A stretch of 6,572 bases of DNA from Opitutaceae bacterium (GCA_031254955.1 JAIRTK010000335.1:1-6572); one strand, 5' to 3'; shown: positions 1 to 5,885, counted from the stretch's first letter. The notes: generated by a model from the sequence alone, not told the origin. A program made the numbers and translations.

Positions 1-249
1 CAGTTATTAATTCTGTGTGAGACAAGAGCGGCCACTCAAAAGAGCGGGGAACTCGGTGGGGAAGGGTTTCCGGGGTGCGCACGCGGGATGCGTGCGGGTT
101 TTGGCGTCCCGCCAAAACCTGTTGCCCGGTGGGACGTCGGGCAGGGCACGCGGGGCGCGTGCGTTCCCCAAGCGGATTGGCGCACGCTCTTGAAATTTGC
201 GTCCGCCACCCGCCGCCTGTCATCCGCCGTGTGTCTCCGTCCGCTTCTT
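1..249. other. Region after murG with no recognisable gene
   Basis: This left-edge stretch should hold the next dcw gene (often murC), but no MurC motif such as the N-terminal glycine-rich nucleotide loop appears in any minus frame. One minus frame is open from an ATG at 254 to the window edge (84 codons), but its translation is rich in Arg, Pro, Thr and Gly and lacks hydrophobic-core patterning, so it looks like chance openness in G+C-rich DNA. The main content is a run of four hairpins at 78-162. The remainder shows nothing I can name. Confidence 0.5.
78..162. repeat. Four consecutive short hairpins downstream of murG
   Basis: Four inverted repeats follow one another. Hairpin 1 (78-96) has a perfect 7-bp stem, cgcacgc with gcgtgcg, and a 5-nt loop. 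Hairpin 2 (97-119) starts at the next base, with a perfect 10-bp stem, ggttttggcg with cgccaaaacc, and a 3-nt loop. Hairpin 3 (123-143) has a 6-bp stem, tgcccg with cgggca, and a 9-nt loop. Hairpin 4 (146-162) has a 6-bp stem, gcacgc with gcgtgc, and a 5-nt loop. Hairpins 1 and 4 share the gcacgc/gcgtgc stem. No T-run follows on either strand, so a simple intrinsic terminator is not supported. A REP-like interspersed element or a 3' mRNA stabiliser fits better. Confidence 0.6.
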
Positions 250-1419
250 TCATGCCGCGCCTCCTTCGGCGCGCGGGCGCGCGGGCGCGGGTGTCTTCGG
301 CTTGGACAGGCCGGCCAGCGTCTCCAGGTCGTCGAGCAGGATGTCGAGCGAGTTGGCGTGGTCCATGCGCTGGAGGTTTTCGCGGAATTTCCGCAACAGG
401 TCGTCGTTGAAAATGATGTCGCCGACTTCGCGGGCGAGCGTGGGCATCGCGGTTTGCCCGACGACGATGCCGCCGCCCTGCTGCTCGAAGAGGCGGGCGT
501 TGGCGAGTTGGTGGTTGTCCGCCGCGCGCGGATACGGGACGAGCACGGCGGGCGTGGCGCAGCGGATCAGCTCGGCAATGGTGCCCGCGCCGGCGCGCGA
601 CACGACGAGGTCGGCGGCGGAGAGCAGCACGCCCATGCGGTCGCAGAAGGGCGAGAAAATCGCGCGGACGGTCCCGCCGTGGCGCGACGGGTTTTCGATG
701 GTTTCCGCGCCGCTTTTGCCGAGGCCGCTCACGCAGTAAACCTGCACGCCGTCCCGCGCAAAGGCCGCCGCGTGGTCGCGCGCCCAGGTGTTGAGCGCCG
801 ACGCGCCTTGGCTGCCGCCGAGCACGGCGAGCACCGGGCGCTGCGGGTCGAGGCCGAGTTGCGCGCGCGCGCCGGCGACGGGGACGCGGACGATTTCCTT
901 GCGCACGGGCAGGCCCATGGTGCGCCGCGCGGCGAGGGCGTGTTTCGAGAGGCGCGCGCCGGGCGGCAGGTAAACGCGGCGCGCCACCATGCAGAGCACG
1001 CGCACGGCGCGTCCGGGCACGCGGTTGGCCTCGTGGAGCGCCACCGGCACGCCGAGCAGCGCGCCCGCGAGCACGGCGCCGGCTGAGGTGAAGCCGCCGA
1101 AGCCGACGATGCCGGCGGGGCGTTCGCGGCGCACGAGGTTCATGCAATAGGCCAGTCCGTGCGCCTGGGTGCACACGAACCGGGCGAACCGGAACGGGTT
1201 GAGCGAAAGCGGCGAGCCGGGCACGCGCAGGAATTTCAGGTGCGGGTATTTTTCCGCGAGGCGCGAGTCCACTTTCTTCCGGCTGATCAACAGCGTGGCG
1301 GAGTGGCCGCGCGCGACGAGTCCCTCGGCCAGCGCGATGCCGGGCGAAAGGTGCCCTCCCGTTCCGCCGCACGCGATGAGGAAGGGTTTGGTGGGAATGG
1401 TGGTGTTTGCTCCGGACAT
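250..1419 (-). CDS. murG: MurG, lipid II-forming N-acetylglucosaminyltransferase
   Basis: MurG transfers GlcNAc from UDP-GlcNAc to lipid I, giving lipid II at the cytoplasmic face of the inner membrane. The 389-residue product has the expected GT-B (family GT28) layout. In the N-terminal domain are GGTGGH (18-23), GFGGF (106-110) and HEAN (129-132). In the UDP-GlcNAc-binding C-terminal domain are GGSQGA (201-206), SRAGAGT (274-280) with Glu283 just after, and DNHQ (301-304). It is slightly longer than typical MurG (about 355-365) because of roughly 11 extra N-terminal residues and a Pro/Ala/Arg-rich C-terminal tail from about 372. The ATG at 1419 fits because GGTGGH follows closely. No SD precedes it; the transcript has a U6 run one base before the ATG. 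It is separated from ftsW by 234 bp dominated by a hexamer inverted repeat. Confidence 0.97.
   Translation of the reverse strand: MSGANTTIPTKPFLIACGGTGGHLSPGIALAEGLVARGHSATLLISRKKVDSRLAEKYPHLKFLRVPGSPLSLNPFRFARFVCTQAHGLAYCMNLVRRERPAGIVGFGGFTSAGAVLAGALLGVPVALHEANRVPGRAVRVLCMVARRVYLPPGARLSKHALAARRTMGLPVRKEIVRVPVAGARAQLGLDPQRPVLAVLGGSQGASALNTWARDHAAAFARDGVQVYCVSGLGKSGAETIENPSRHGGTVRAIFSPFCDRMGVLLSAADLVVSRAGAGTIAELIRCATPAVLVPYPRAADNHQLANARLFEQQGGGIVVGQTAMPTLAREVGDIIFNDDLLRKFRENLQRMDHANSLDILLDDLETLAGLSKPKTPAPARPRAEGGAA
252..270 (-). other. Orphan SD and ATG overlapping the murG stop
   Basis: The murG TGA (252-250) overlaps an ATG (254-252) as ATGA. Inside the murG 3' end a GGAGG lies 6 nt upstream of that ATG, the best SD-plus-start arrangement in the window. 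The frame it opens runs to the window edge but does not resemble a protein. It may be a relic of translational coupling to a lost or displaced downstream gene such as murC, or a short unrecognised peptide. Confidence 0.35.
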
Positions 1420-1446
1420 TAAAAAAGCTGGAAAGGCGGCATCCCT

Positions 1447-1627
1447 AATCGTTCTCGTTCTCGTTCTCGTTCTCTTTCTCGTTCTCTTATTCTTTCTCTT
1501 TCTCGTTCTCGTTCTCTTTCTCTTATTCGTTTTCGTTTTCGTTTTCGTTTTCGTTCGCCGAAACGTTTCGAGAACGAAAAAGAAAAAGAAAACGAATAAG
1601 AGAACGAGAAAGAGAACGAGAACGATT
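1447..1627. repeat. Hexamer array arranged as a long inverted repeat
   Basis: This 181-bp block fills most of the ftsW-murG spacer. The left arm (1451-1558) reads as 18 in-register hexamers: mostly gttctc and tttctc, then gttttc, with two ttattc variants and a final gttcgc. A 12-bp palindrome, cgaaacgtttcg (1559-1570), forms the tip. The right arm (1570-1623) holds nine hexamers of the same types in antisense. The outer boundaries mirror each other (aatc at 1447, gatt ending at 1627). Positions 1463-1492 and 1594-1623 are perfectly complementary over 30 bp, and a second partly matching block lies at 1505-1534. On the minus transcript the pyrimidine arm comes first and the purine arm second, so a long imperfect hairpin should form between ftsW and murG, ending about 20 nt before a U6 run. 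Function is unknown; polarity control, RNA processing or termination are possible. Confidence 0.9.
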
Positions 1628-1657
1628 GGGTGGGGGAGTCATGCTGGTTTTTTTCAT
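1523..1657 (-). other. 44-codon repeat-encoded ORF coupled to the ftsW stop
   Basis: The ftsW TGA (1656-1654) overlaps an ATG (1657-1655) as ATGA, with a GGGAGG about 10 nt upstream inside ftsW. The frame starts MKKTSMTPPP and then reads through the hexamers as Ser/Arg/Leu repeats and an Asn-Glu alternation, ending at TAA (1525-1523). It is out of frame with murG, whose own ATG lies 238 bp further on. I do not think it encodes a functional protein. The start site may be the ancestral coupled start of murG, or the ORF may act as a leader peptide translated through the hairpin arm. Confidence 0.3.
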
Positions 1658-2844
1658 GTTTGCACGACCTCCCTCATGGTCCGGCGGCGGGGCGAGAGGG
1701 CCGGACGCGACCACGCCCTTTGCGTGTTCACGAAAATCCCGACGATGGCGCCCATGAGCAGCAGGTTCGACAGTCCCGCGCTGACAAACGGCAGCGACAT
1801 GCCCTTGGTGGGGAGCACGCCGGTGACGACCCCCAGGTTGATGACGGCCTGCATCGAGAGCAGGAGCAGCGCGCCGCTCACGAGGAGGAATTGAAACAGG
1901 TTCGGCGCGCGCCGCAGGTGCGCGATGCCCGCGAGGAACAGGATGATGAACAGCACCACCACGCCGATGGTGAAATACAGCCCGAGTTCCTCGCCGACGA
2001 CCGAGAAAATGAAATCGGTGTGCGCCTCGGGCAGGTAGTGCTGCTGCTGGCGGCCTTGGCCAAGCCCGGCGCCGCCCATGCCGCCGACCGCGAAGGCCGC
2101 GAGCGATTGTTTAAGCTGGTAGGGCGGAGGCGCGCCGTGGAAGACGTAGTTGATATACTCGGCAAGGCGTCCCAGTCGGTTTGGCATCAGCCACACCATC
2201 AGCGAAAACGTCCCCGCGCCCGCGACGAACGCCGCGAAGAGATAACGCCAGCGCACGCCGGCCAGAAAAAGCATCAGCACGCCGACCGCCATGATGAGCG
2301 CGGCGGTGCCCAAGTCGGGTTCCAAGGCGACAAGCCCGCCCGTGCAGGCCACGATCACCATCGGGATGAGAAAGCCGCGCTTGAACCGCCCGATGAAGAC
2401 CTGGTTGATCGCCAGATAGTGCGCGAGGCAGAAGACCATCGCGATCTTGCCAACCTCGGAGACTTGCAGGCGCACCGGGCCGAGGCCCAGCCAGCGGCGG
2501 CTGCCGTTGACCGCGATGCCGATGTGCGGAATCAGCACCAGCACGAGCAAGGCGAGCGCGCCAGCCGCGATGAGTTTCACATGGCCGCGCGCCCACTCCA
2601 GGTCGATGCGGCTGACCGCAAACCCGACGACAATCGCGAGGCCGGCGCCGATGAGTTGTTTCGTGAGATAAAAGAACGGCGTCTTGGAAACCGTGGCGGT
2701 GGCGCTGAACAACACCGTAAGCCCGAGAATCGTGAGGGCGATGGCGCACACCACGATGACCGCCGCCGGCGCGGGCGCGGGATGCGTGCGTGGGAAACGA
2801 ATTTCAGACGGAAGCGGATCGGAGGTGCTGGGCGGTCGGGCCAT
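1654..2844 (-). CDS. ftsW: FtsW, SEDS-family septal peptidoglycan polymerase
   Basis: FtsW polymerises lipid II at the division septum together with a class B penicillin-binding protein. The 396-residue product has a Pro-rich cytoplasmic N-terminus of about 26 residues followed by about ten hydrophobic membrane segments, the first near 27-50. SEDS motifs are NGSRRW (113-118), a QPSE-like QVSE (127-130), EPDLGT (175-180), the extracytoplasmic HTDFIF (275-280) whose Asp277 matches the aspartate known to be essential in SEDS proteins, GEELG (284-288), and LPTKGMSLPF (344-353). Two usually conserved motifs vary: QPSE reads QVSE, and the SYGGS-type motif reads SAGLS (355-359). The neighbourhood (murD upstream, murG downstream) favours FtsW over RodA. 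The ATG at 2844 is the only methionine before the first membrane segment. No SD precedes it, because a pyrimidine-rich repeat array ends 1 bp from the start codon. Confidence 0.94.
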   Translation of the reverse strand: MARPPSTSDPLPSEIRFPRTHPAPAPAAVIVVCAIALTILGLTVLFSATATVSKTPFFYLTKQLIGAGLAIVVGFAVSRIDLEWARGHVKLIAAGALALLVLVLIPHIGIAVNGSRRWLGLGPVRLQVSEVGKIAMVFCLAHYLAINQVFIGRFKRGFLIPMVIVACTGGLVALEPDLGTAALIMAVGVLMLFLAGVRWRYLFAAFVAGAGTFSLMVWLMPNRLGRLAEYINYVFHGAPPPYQLKQSLAAFAVGGMGGAGLGQGRQQQHYLPEAHTDFIFSVVGEELGLYFTIGVVVLFIILFLAGIAHLRRAPNLFQFLLVSGALLLLSMQAVINLGVVTGVLPTKGMSLPFVSAGLSNLLLMGAIVGIFVNTQRAWSRPALSPRRRTMREVVQT

Positions 2845-2845
2845 G

Positions 2846-2958
2846 CGGGTGGCGAAAAACGGGTGAAGAAAAACGGGTGGTGAAAGGCGGGTGGCGAAAG
2901 GCGGTGCGGGGAGGGGTGAAAGGCGGATGGCGAAAGGCGGGTGAAGAAAGGCGGAGAG
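2846..2958. repeat. 14-bp tandem repeat array abutting the ftsW start
   Basis: Six 14-bp units with consensus near cgggtggcgaaagg lie at 2846, 2860, 2874, 2888, 2924 and 2938. A degenerate, shortened pair fills 2902-2923 and a partial unit ends at 2958. The first unit begins two bases from the last base of the start codon, leaving one spacer base, so the ftsW 5' leader consists entirely of repeat. On the transcript this is C/U-rich and offers no purine-rich SD. Units vary mainly between ggcg, gaag and ggtg and between aaaaa and aaagg. Confidence 0.85.
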
Positions 2959-2974
2959 TTCCGAAGTAGCGGGT

Positions 2975-3117
2975 GCGAAACGAGGGCGAGAAACGATGAT
3001 GAGGAATAAGAGTGAGAAACGAAGGTGAGGAATGAGGATGAGGAATGAGAGTGAGAAATGAGGGTTAGGAATGAGGACGAGAAATGAGGATGGGAACCGA
3101 GGATGAGGAATGAGAAC
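2975..3117. repeat. 13-bp tandem repeat array, 11 units
   Basis: Eleven consecutive 13-bp units fill exactly 143 bp, with consensus near gaggaatgaggat (exact copy at 3027-3039). Starts fall at 2975, 2988, 3001, 3014, 3027, 3040, 3053, 3066, 3079, 3092 and 3105. Variation is mostly purine-for-purine (gagaa versus gaggaa) plus c/t changes. The plus strand is almost all purine with isolated c or t, so the minus transcript is C/U-rich. Because 13 is not a multiple of 3, the shadow translation has a 13-residue Ser/His/Leu/Phe period, which I do not regard as a protein. Confidence 0.9.
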
Positions 3118-3134
3118 GTCCGTGACAAAAATCT

Positions 3135-3378
3135 TTCTCTTTCCTCTTTATCTTTCTTCTTTCTCTCCTTCTGCCTCCCGCATTCCGCTTTCCGCTTCCC
3201 GCTTCCCGCCTCCCAGCTTCTGTCTTCCCGCCTTCCGTCTTCCGCCTTCAGCCCCTGCCCCGCGCGGAAATCAGCCGGACGGGGGAGAAAGAAGAAAGAT
3301 AAAGATAAAGATAAAGAAGAAGAGGAAGAGGAAGAAGAAGGGGAAAGAAGAAAGAAGAAAGATAAAGAGCAAAGAGAA
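3135..3378. repeat. Long inverted repeat between lysM and ftsW
   Basis: Arms at 3135-3163 (C/T-rich) and 3350-3378 (G/A-rich) are complementary over 29 bp with one mismatch. Purine-rich sequence at 3285-3304 also matches the left arm, so the right side carries more than one copy. Between the arms lie a 7-bp array, a small G+C hairpin near the centre (3258-3267 with 3275-3284, 8 of 10 paired, 7-nt loop) and an uninterrupted 50-base purine run (3313-3362). On the minus transcript the C/U arm comes first and the G/A arm second, followed within a few bases by U5 (3131-3127). It therefore resembles an outsized intrinsic terminator or attenuator downstream of lysM. Confidence 0.8.
3168..3251. repeat. 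7-bp degenerate tandem array, 12 units
   Basis: Twelve consecutive heptamers fit the span, close to ttcccgc or yttccgc, with identical copies at 3196-3202 and 3203-3209. Later units drift to forms such as cttctgt, ccttccg and tcttccg. The strand is strongly pyrimidine-biased. It forms the left interior of the larger inverted repeat and may partly pair with the purine-rich right interior. Confidence 0.7.
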
Positions 3379-3411
3379 TGGGGGGATGCGGAGCCGGCGG
3401 AGGGAGGGGGA

Positions 3412-4545
3412 TCACTGGCCTTGCGGAGTGACGGGAGAGGGGGCGCTTTCGATGGCGTTGACCGGCGGGGCGTCGAGCGGCGCGGAGGAAATCGGGCTGC
3501 TGTTCACCGGCGAACTCACCGGGCTTGTGGAAACCGGGCTGGCCGGGGTTGTCGGCGTCGTCGGCGGCGGCGTGCCGGCGGTTTGCGCGGACGGGGCGGG
3601 CTGCTCAAAGGGCGAGGCGGGCACGCCGGGAATGACAAGCTCCTGCCCGGCCTGAAGGAGGCGCGGATCGGAGATGTGGTTGGCCACGGCGATTTCGCGC
3701 TGCGGCACGCCGTATTTTTTCGCGATGCCGCCGAGCGTCTCGCCGCCTTGCACGATGTGGGTGAGGGTCGTGGTCGGGGCGTTGCCGGCGGGGCGCGCTC
3801 CGGCGGGCGGCGGAGGGCCAAAGGAGCCGGAATGCGTGGAATCCGGCGCGGGCAGCGTGAGCTTCTGGCCGATGACGATGCTGTTCGAGGTAAGATTGCT
3901 CAATTCCTTGATTTTCGCGACCGTGACGCCGTGGCGGCGCGCGATGCGGTCGAGCGAATCGCCCGCCACGACGGTGTAGGTGCTGGTCGTCGGCGCGGGC
4001 GCGGCGTTAAACGCACCGTCGGTCCTGCCGGCCCCGCCGGGCGTCGCCGTCGCGCCGGCGGCGGCCTGCTTCGCGGGGATGACGAGCTTCTGGCCGACTT
4101 TGAGATTGTTGGTCTTGAGGTTGTTCGCGGCTTTGATTTCGTTCACCGACACGCCTTTTTTCCGGGAAATCGTCCACAGGCTGTCGCCGGAGAGCACCGT
4201 GTAGGAGGAAAGCGGCACCACGCCGGTCACTTCGGCGGGCGTCCACGACGGCGGCGCGGGGGGCGGCGGCGGAGGCGCGCCGAAATCGGTGGCGGGCGGG
4301 ACGCCGAAATCGGAGTAGGCCACCGGCGGCGGGGCGAAGGTGCTGGCGCCGCCGTCGTAGGGACTGCCCGGCGCCTGGTAATGCGCCGCGCCCGGCGCGG
4401 CGGCGGGCGGCGGAAGCTGCGCCGCGCCCGGCGGGGGCGTGGACGATGTGCGCGCGGACGAGCGGCAGCCAGGCATGACAAAGGCGAAAATAAACACCGC
4501 GGCGTGCACCGCCACGATGGCACCGAATAGTTTTAGGATTTTCAT
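3412..4545 (-). CDS. Triple-LysM putative envelope lipoprotein
   Basis: LysM domains bind GlcNAc-containing glycans, so this 377-residue protein probably binds peptidoglycan outside the cytoplasmic membrane. It opens with a basic MKILK and a hydrophobic stretch (6-25) ending at MPGC, so Cys27 is a possible lipidation site, although the -3 and -2 residues are not a canonical lipobox. A Pro/Ala/Gly-rich linker (about 35-105) leads to LysM1 (about 114-157), LysM2 (about 189-232) and LysM3 (about 261-306). Each shows the family pattern of xYTVxxGDSLxxIA near the start and GQxLxIP at the end; in LysM3 this becomes THIVQGGETLGGIA. The C-terminus (307-377) is a low-complexity Pro/Ser/Thr tail. No peptidase or amidase domain is visible. 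The start is supported by GGAG 5 nt upstream. It lies 44 bp from murD, so the two are probably co-transcribed and may link precursor synthesis to cell-wall anchoring. I do not recognise a specific gene name. Confidence 0.9.
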   Translation of the reverse strand: MKILKLFGAIVAVHAAVFIFAFVMPGCRSSARTSSTPPPGAAQLPPPAAAPGAAHYQAPGSPYDGGASTFAPPPVAYSDFGVPPATDFGAPPPPPPAPPSWTPAEVTGVVPLSSYTVLSGDSLWTISRKKGVSVNEIKAANNLKTNNLKVGQKLVIPAKQAAAGATATPGGAGRTDGAFNAAPAPTTSTYTVVAGDSLDRIARRHGVTVAKIKELSNLTSNSIVIGQKLTLPAPDSTHSGSFGPPPPAGARPAGNAPTTTLTHIVQGGETLGGIAKKYGVPQREIAVANHISDPRLLQAGQELVIPGVPASPFEQPAPSAQTAGTPPPTTPTTPASPVSTSPVSSPVNSSPISSAPLDAPPVNAIESAPSPVTPQGQ

Positions 4546-4550
4546 GAATG

Positions 4551-4554
4551 CTCC
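4551..4554 (-). promoter_or_regulatory. Ribosome-binding site of the LysM gene
   Basis: GGAG stands 5 nt upstream of the ATG at 4545. It is the only convincing SD in front of the four main genes. It supports the chosen start and lies within the 44-bp murD-lysM spacer, which otherwise shows nothing notable. Confidence 0.6.
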
Positions 4555-4589
4555 GGGTTGGACGTGTGATCGGAAAAGATACTCTGTTT

Positions 4590-5885
4590 TCAGTTGGAAG
4601 TCGAGAGGGCGGGCAACTCGCGCACAAGGTGCTCGAACTGGTCGCCACGGTCTTGATAACCGTGAAACAGATCAAAACTCGCGAAACCGGGACTAAGCAA
4701 CACCGCATCTCCCCCGGACGCATTTTCCGCGGCCCGCCGCACGGCCTGGGCAAGCGTCGCGCAAAGCGTGTGCGGCACGCCGCGCGCGCGGCAGGCGGCG
4801 GCCAGCGCCGGCGCGGTGTCGCCGATGAGAAAGGCGTGCCGCACTCGGGGCGCGATGCGGGCCACGAAGGCCGCGATGTCGCCGCCCTTCGACTTGCCGC
4901 CGGCGATGAGCAGCACCGGCGCGGCGAAGCGGGCGAGCGCGCCCTCGACGGCGTGGAAATTGGTCGCCTTCGAGTCGTTCCACCACGTCACGCCCGCGCG
5001 CTCCGCCACGAGCGCGAGCCGGTGGCGGGCGGGCCGGAAGCCGCGCGCGGCCTCGTAAAGCGCGCTCTCGGGCAGCCCGGCGCGGTGCCACCAGGCGGCG
5101 GCCATGAGAAAATTCTCGCGCTGCGGGTAGTGCTCGAAAACCGTTCCGCGCAGGAGCACGTCCGCCGGCTGGCCCTCGGTTTCCACGCACGCGTCCGGCG
5201 GCAGCACGCGCCCGCAGGACTCGGCGAAGCGCCGCACCGACGACCCCGCGAGCATCACGCCGCCGACCGTGCGGTCAAACAAGCGCCACTTCGCCTCGAA
5301 ATACGCGGCCATGCCGGGATGCCGCTCCAGATGGTCCTCGGCGATGTTGATCCAGAAGGCGGAATCGGCCCGGAAATACTTGAACACCTCCGCCTGGAAC
5401 GAACTCACCTCGCACACCGCGATCTCGTCAAACACGCCGCCCTCGCGCTCCGCCACCAGCGCGGAAAACGGGTGGCCGACATTGCCGGTCGCCCCGGCGT
5501 GGCGCTTCGTGCCCTGGAGCGCGTGGGTGAGAAATTCCGTCAACGTGGTTTTGCCGTTCGTGCCGGTGACGGCGATGATGGTGCCGCGCCAGAACAACGC
5601 CGCGAAATCCAGCTCGCCGAGGCATTCGCAGCCAACCGCGCGCGCGGTCTCCAGCCACGGATGCGCCGGCACGAAGCCGGGGCTGAACACCACCAGCCGG
5701 TGCGCGCGCGCGTCGGCCTCGGTAAACTCGCGGCGCGCGTCCTCCCGGTGTTCGTCGAAGAGCGCGCCTTGCGCGCCGAGTTTTCCGAGCAGCGCCAGCA
5801 CCGCCCGCCCGCTCACGCCGCCGCCCATCACGGCGACAGGCTGCGCGAGCAAGGGCTTGATCAAGTCGGGAATGAGGAAAGGCAT
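4590..5885 (-). CDS. murD: MurD, UDP-MurNAc-L-alanine--D-glutamate ligase
   Basis: MurD is the cytoplasmic ATP-dependent ligase that adds D-glutamate to UDP-MurNAc-L-Ala. The 431-residue product is close to the family length of about 440-450. It has an N-terminal Rossmann-like UDP-binding domain starting VAVMGGGVSG (17-26). The central ATPase domain has a P-loop TGTNGKTT (107-114), GNVG (134-137), EVSSFQ (159-164), DHLERH (184-189) and Lys199 at the position of the carbamylated lysine. The C-terminal domain has RHRL (287-290), NDSKATN (303-309), a GGKSKGGD loop (329-336) and SPGFASFDLF (398-407) followed by RGDQF (413-417). The SPGxASFD ending and NDSKATN are typical of MurD rather than MurC, MurE or MurF. 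The ATG at 5885 gives the correct N-terminus but has no SD. It is the most upstream gene of the block here; mraY, often its neighbour, is absent from the 687 bases upstream. Confidence 0.96.
   Translation of the reverse strand: MPFLIPDLIKPLLAQPVAVMGGGVSGRAVLALLGKLGAQGALFDEHREDARREFTEADARAHRLVVFSPGFVPAHPWLETARAVGCECLGELDFAALFWRGTIIAVTGTNGKTTLTEFLTHALQGTKRHAGATGNVGHPFSALVAEREGGVFDEIAVCEVSSFQAEVFKYFRADSAFWINIAEDHLERHPGMAAYFEAKWRLFDRTVGGVMLAGSSVRRFAESCGRVLPPDACVETEGQPADVLLRGTVFEHYPQRENFLMAAAWWHRAGLPESALYEAARGFRPARHRLALVAERAGVTWWNDSKATNFHAVEGALARFAAPVLLIAGGKSKGGDIAAFVARIAPRVRHAFLIGDTAPALAAACRARGVPHTLCATLAQAVRRAAENASGGDAVLLSPGFASFDLFHGYQDRGDQFEHLVRELPALSTSN

Noticed and set aside
88..1086. Long plus-strand open frame of 332 codons opposite murG
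   Set aside because: It is antisense to an unambiguous MurG; the Arg/Ala/Glu/His-rich translation is the usual shadow of G+C-rich coding DNA.
1630..2883. Plus-strand frame of 417 codons opposite ftsW
   Set aside because: It is complementary to the FtsW membrane segments, gives a Gln/Glu/His/Arg-rich product with no domain pattern, and has no context.
2975..3117. CRISPR array
   Set aside because: Units of 13 bp are contiguous with no unique spacers, so this is a minisatellite.
2577..3128. Minus-strand frame with a 13-residue Ser/His/Phe repeat
   Set aside because: The periodicity is only the 13-bp DNA repeat read in frame, and its end overlaps ftsW in a different frame.
3103..4530. Plus-strand frame of 475 codons through repeats and opposite the LysM gene
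   Set aside because: It begins in low-complexity repeats and continues as an Arg/Gly-rich shadow of the LysM gene.
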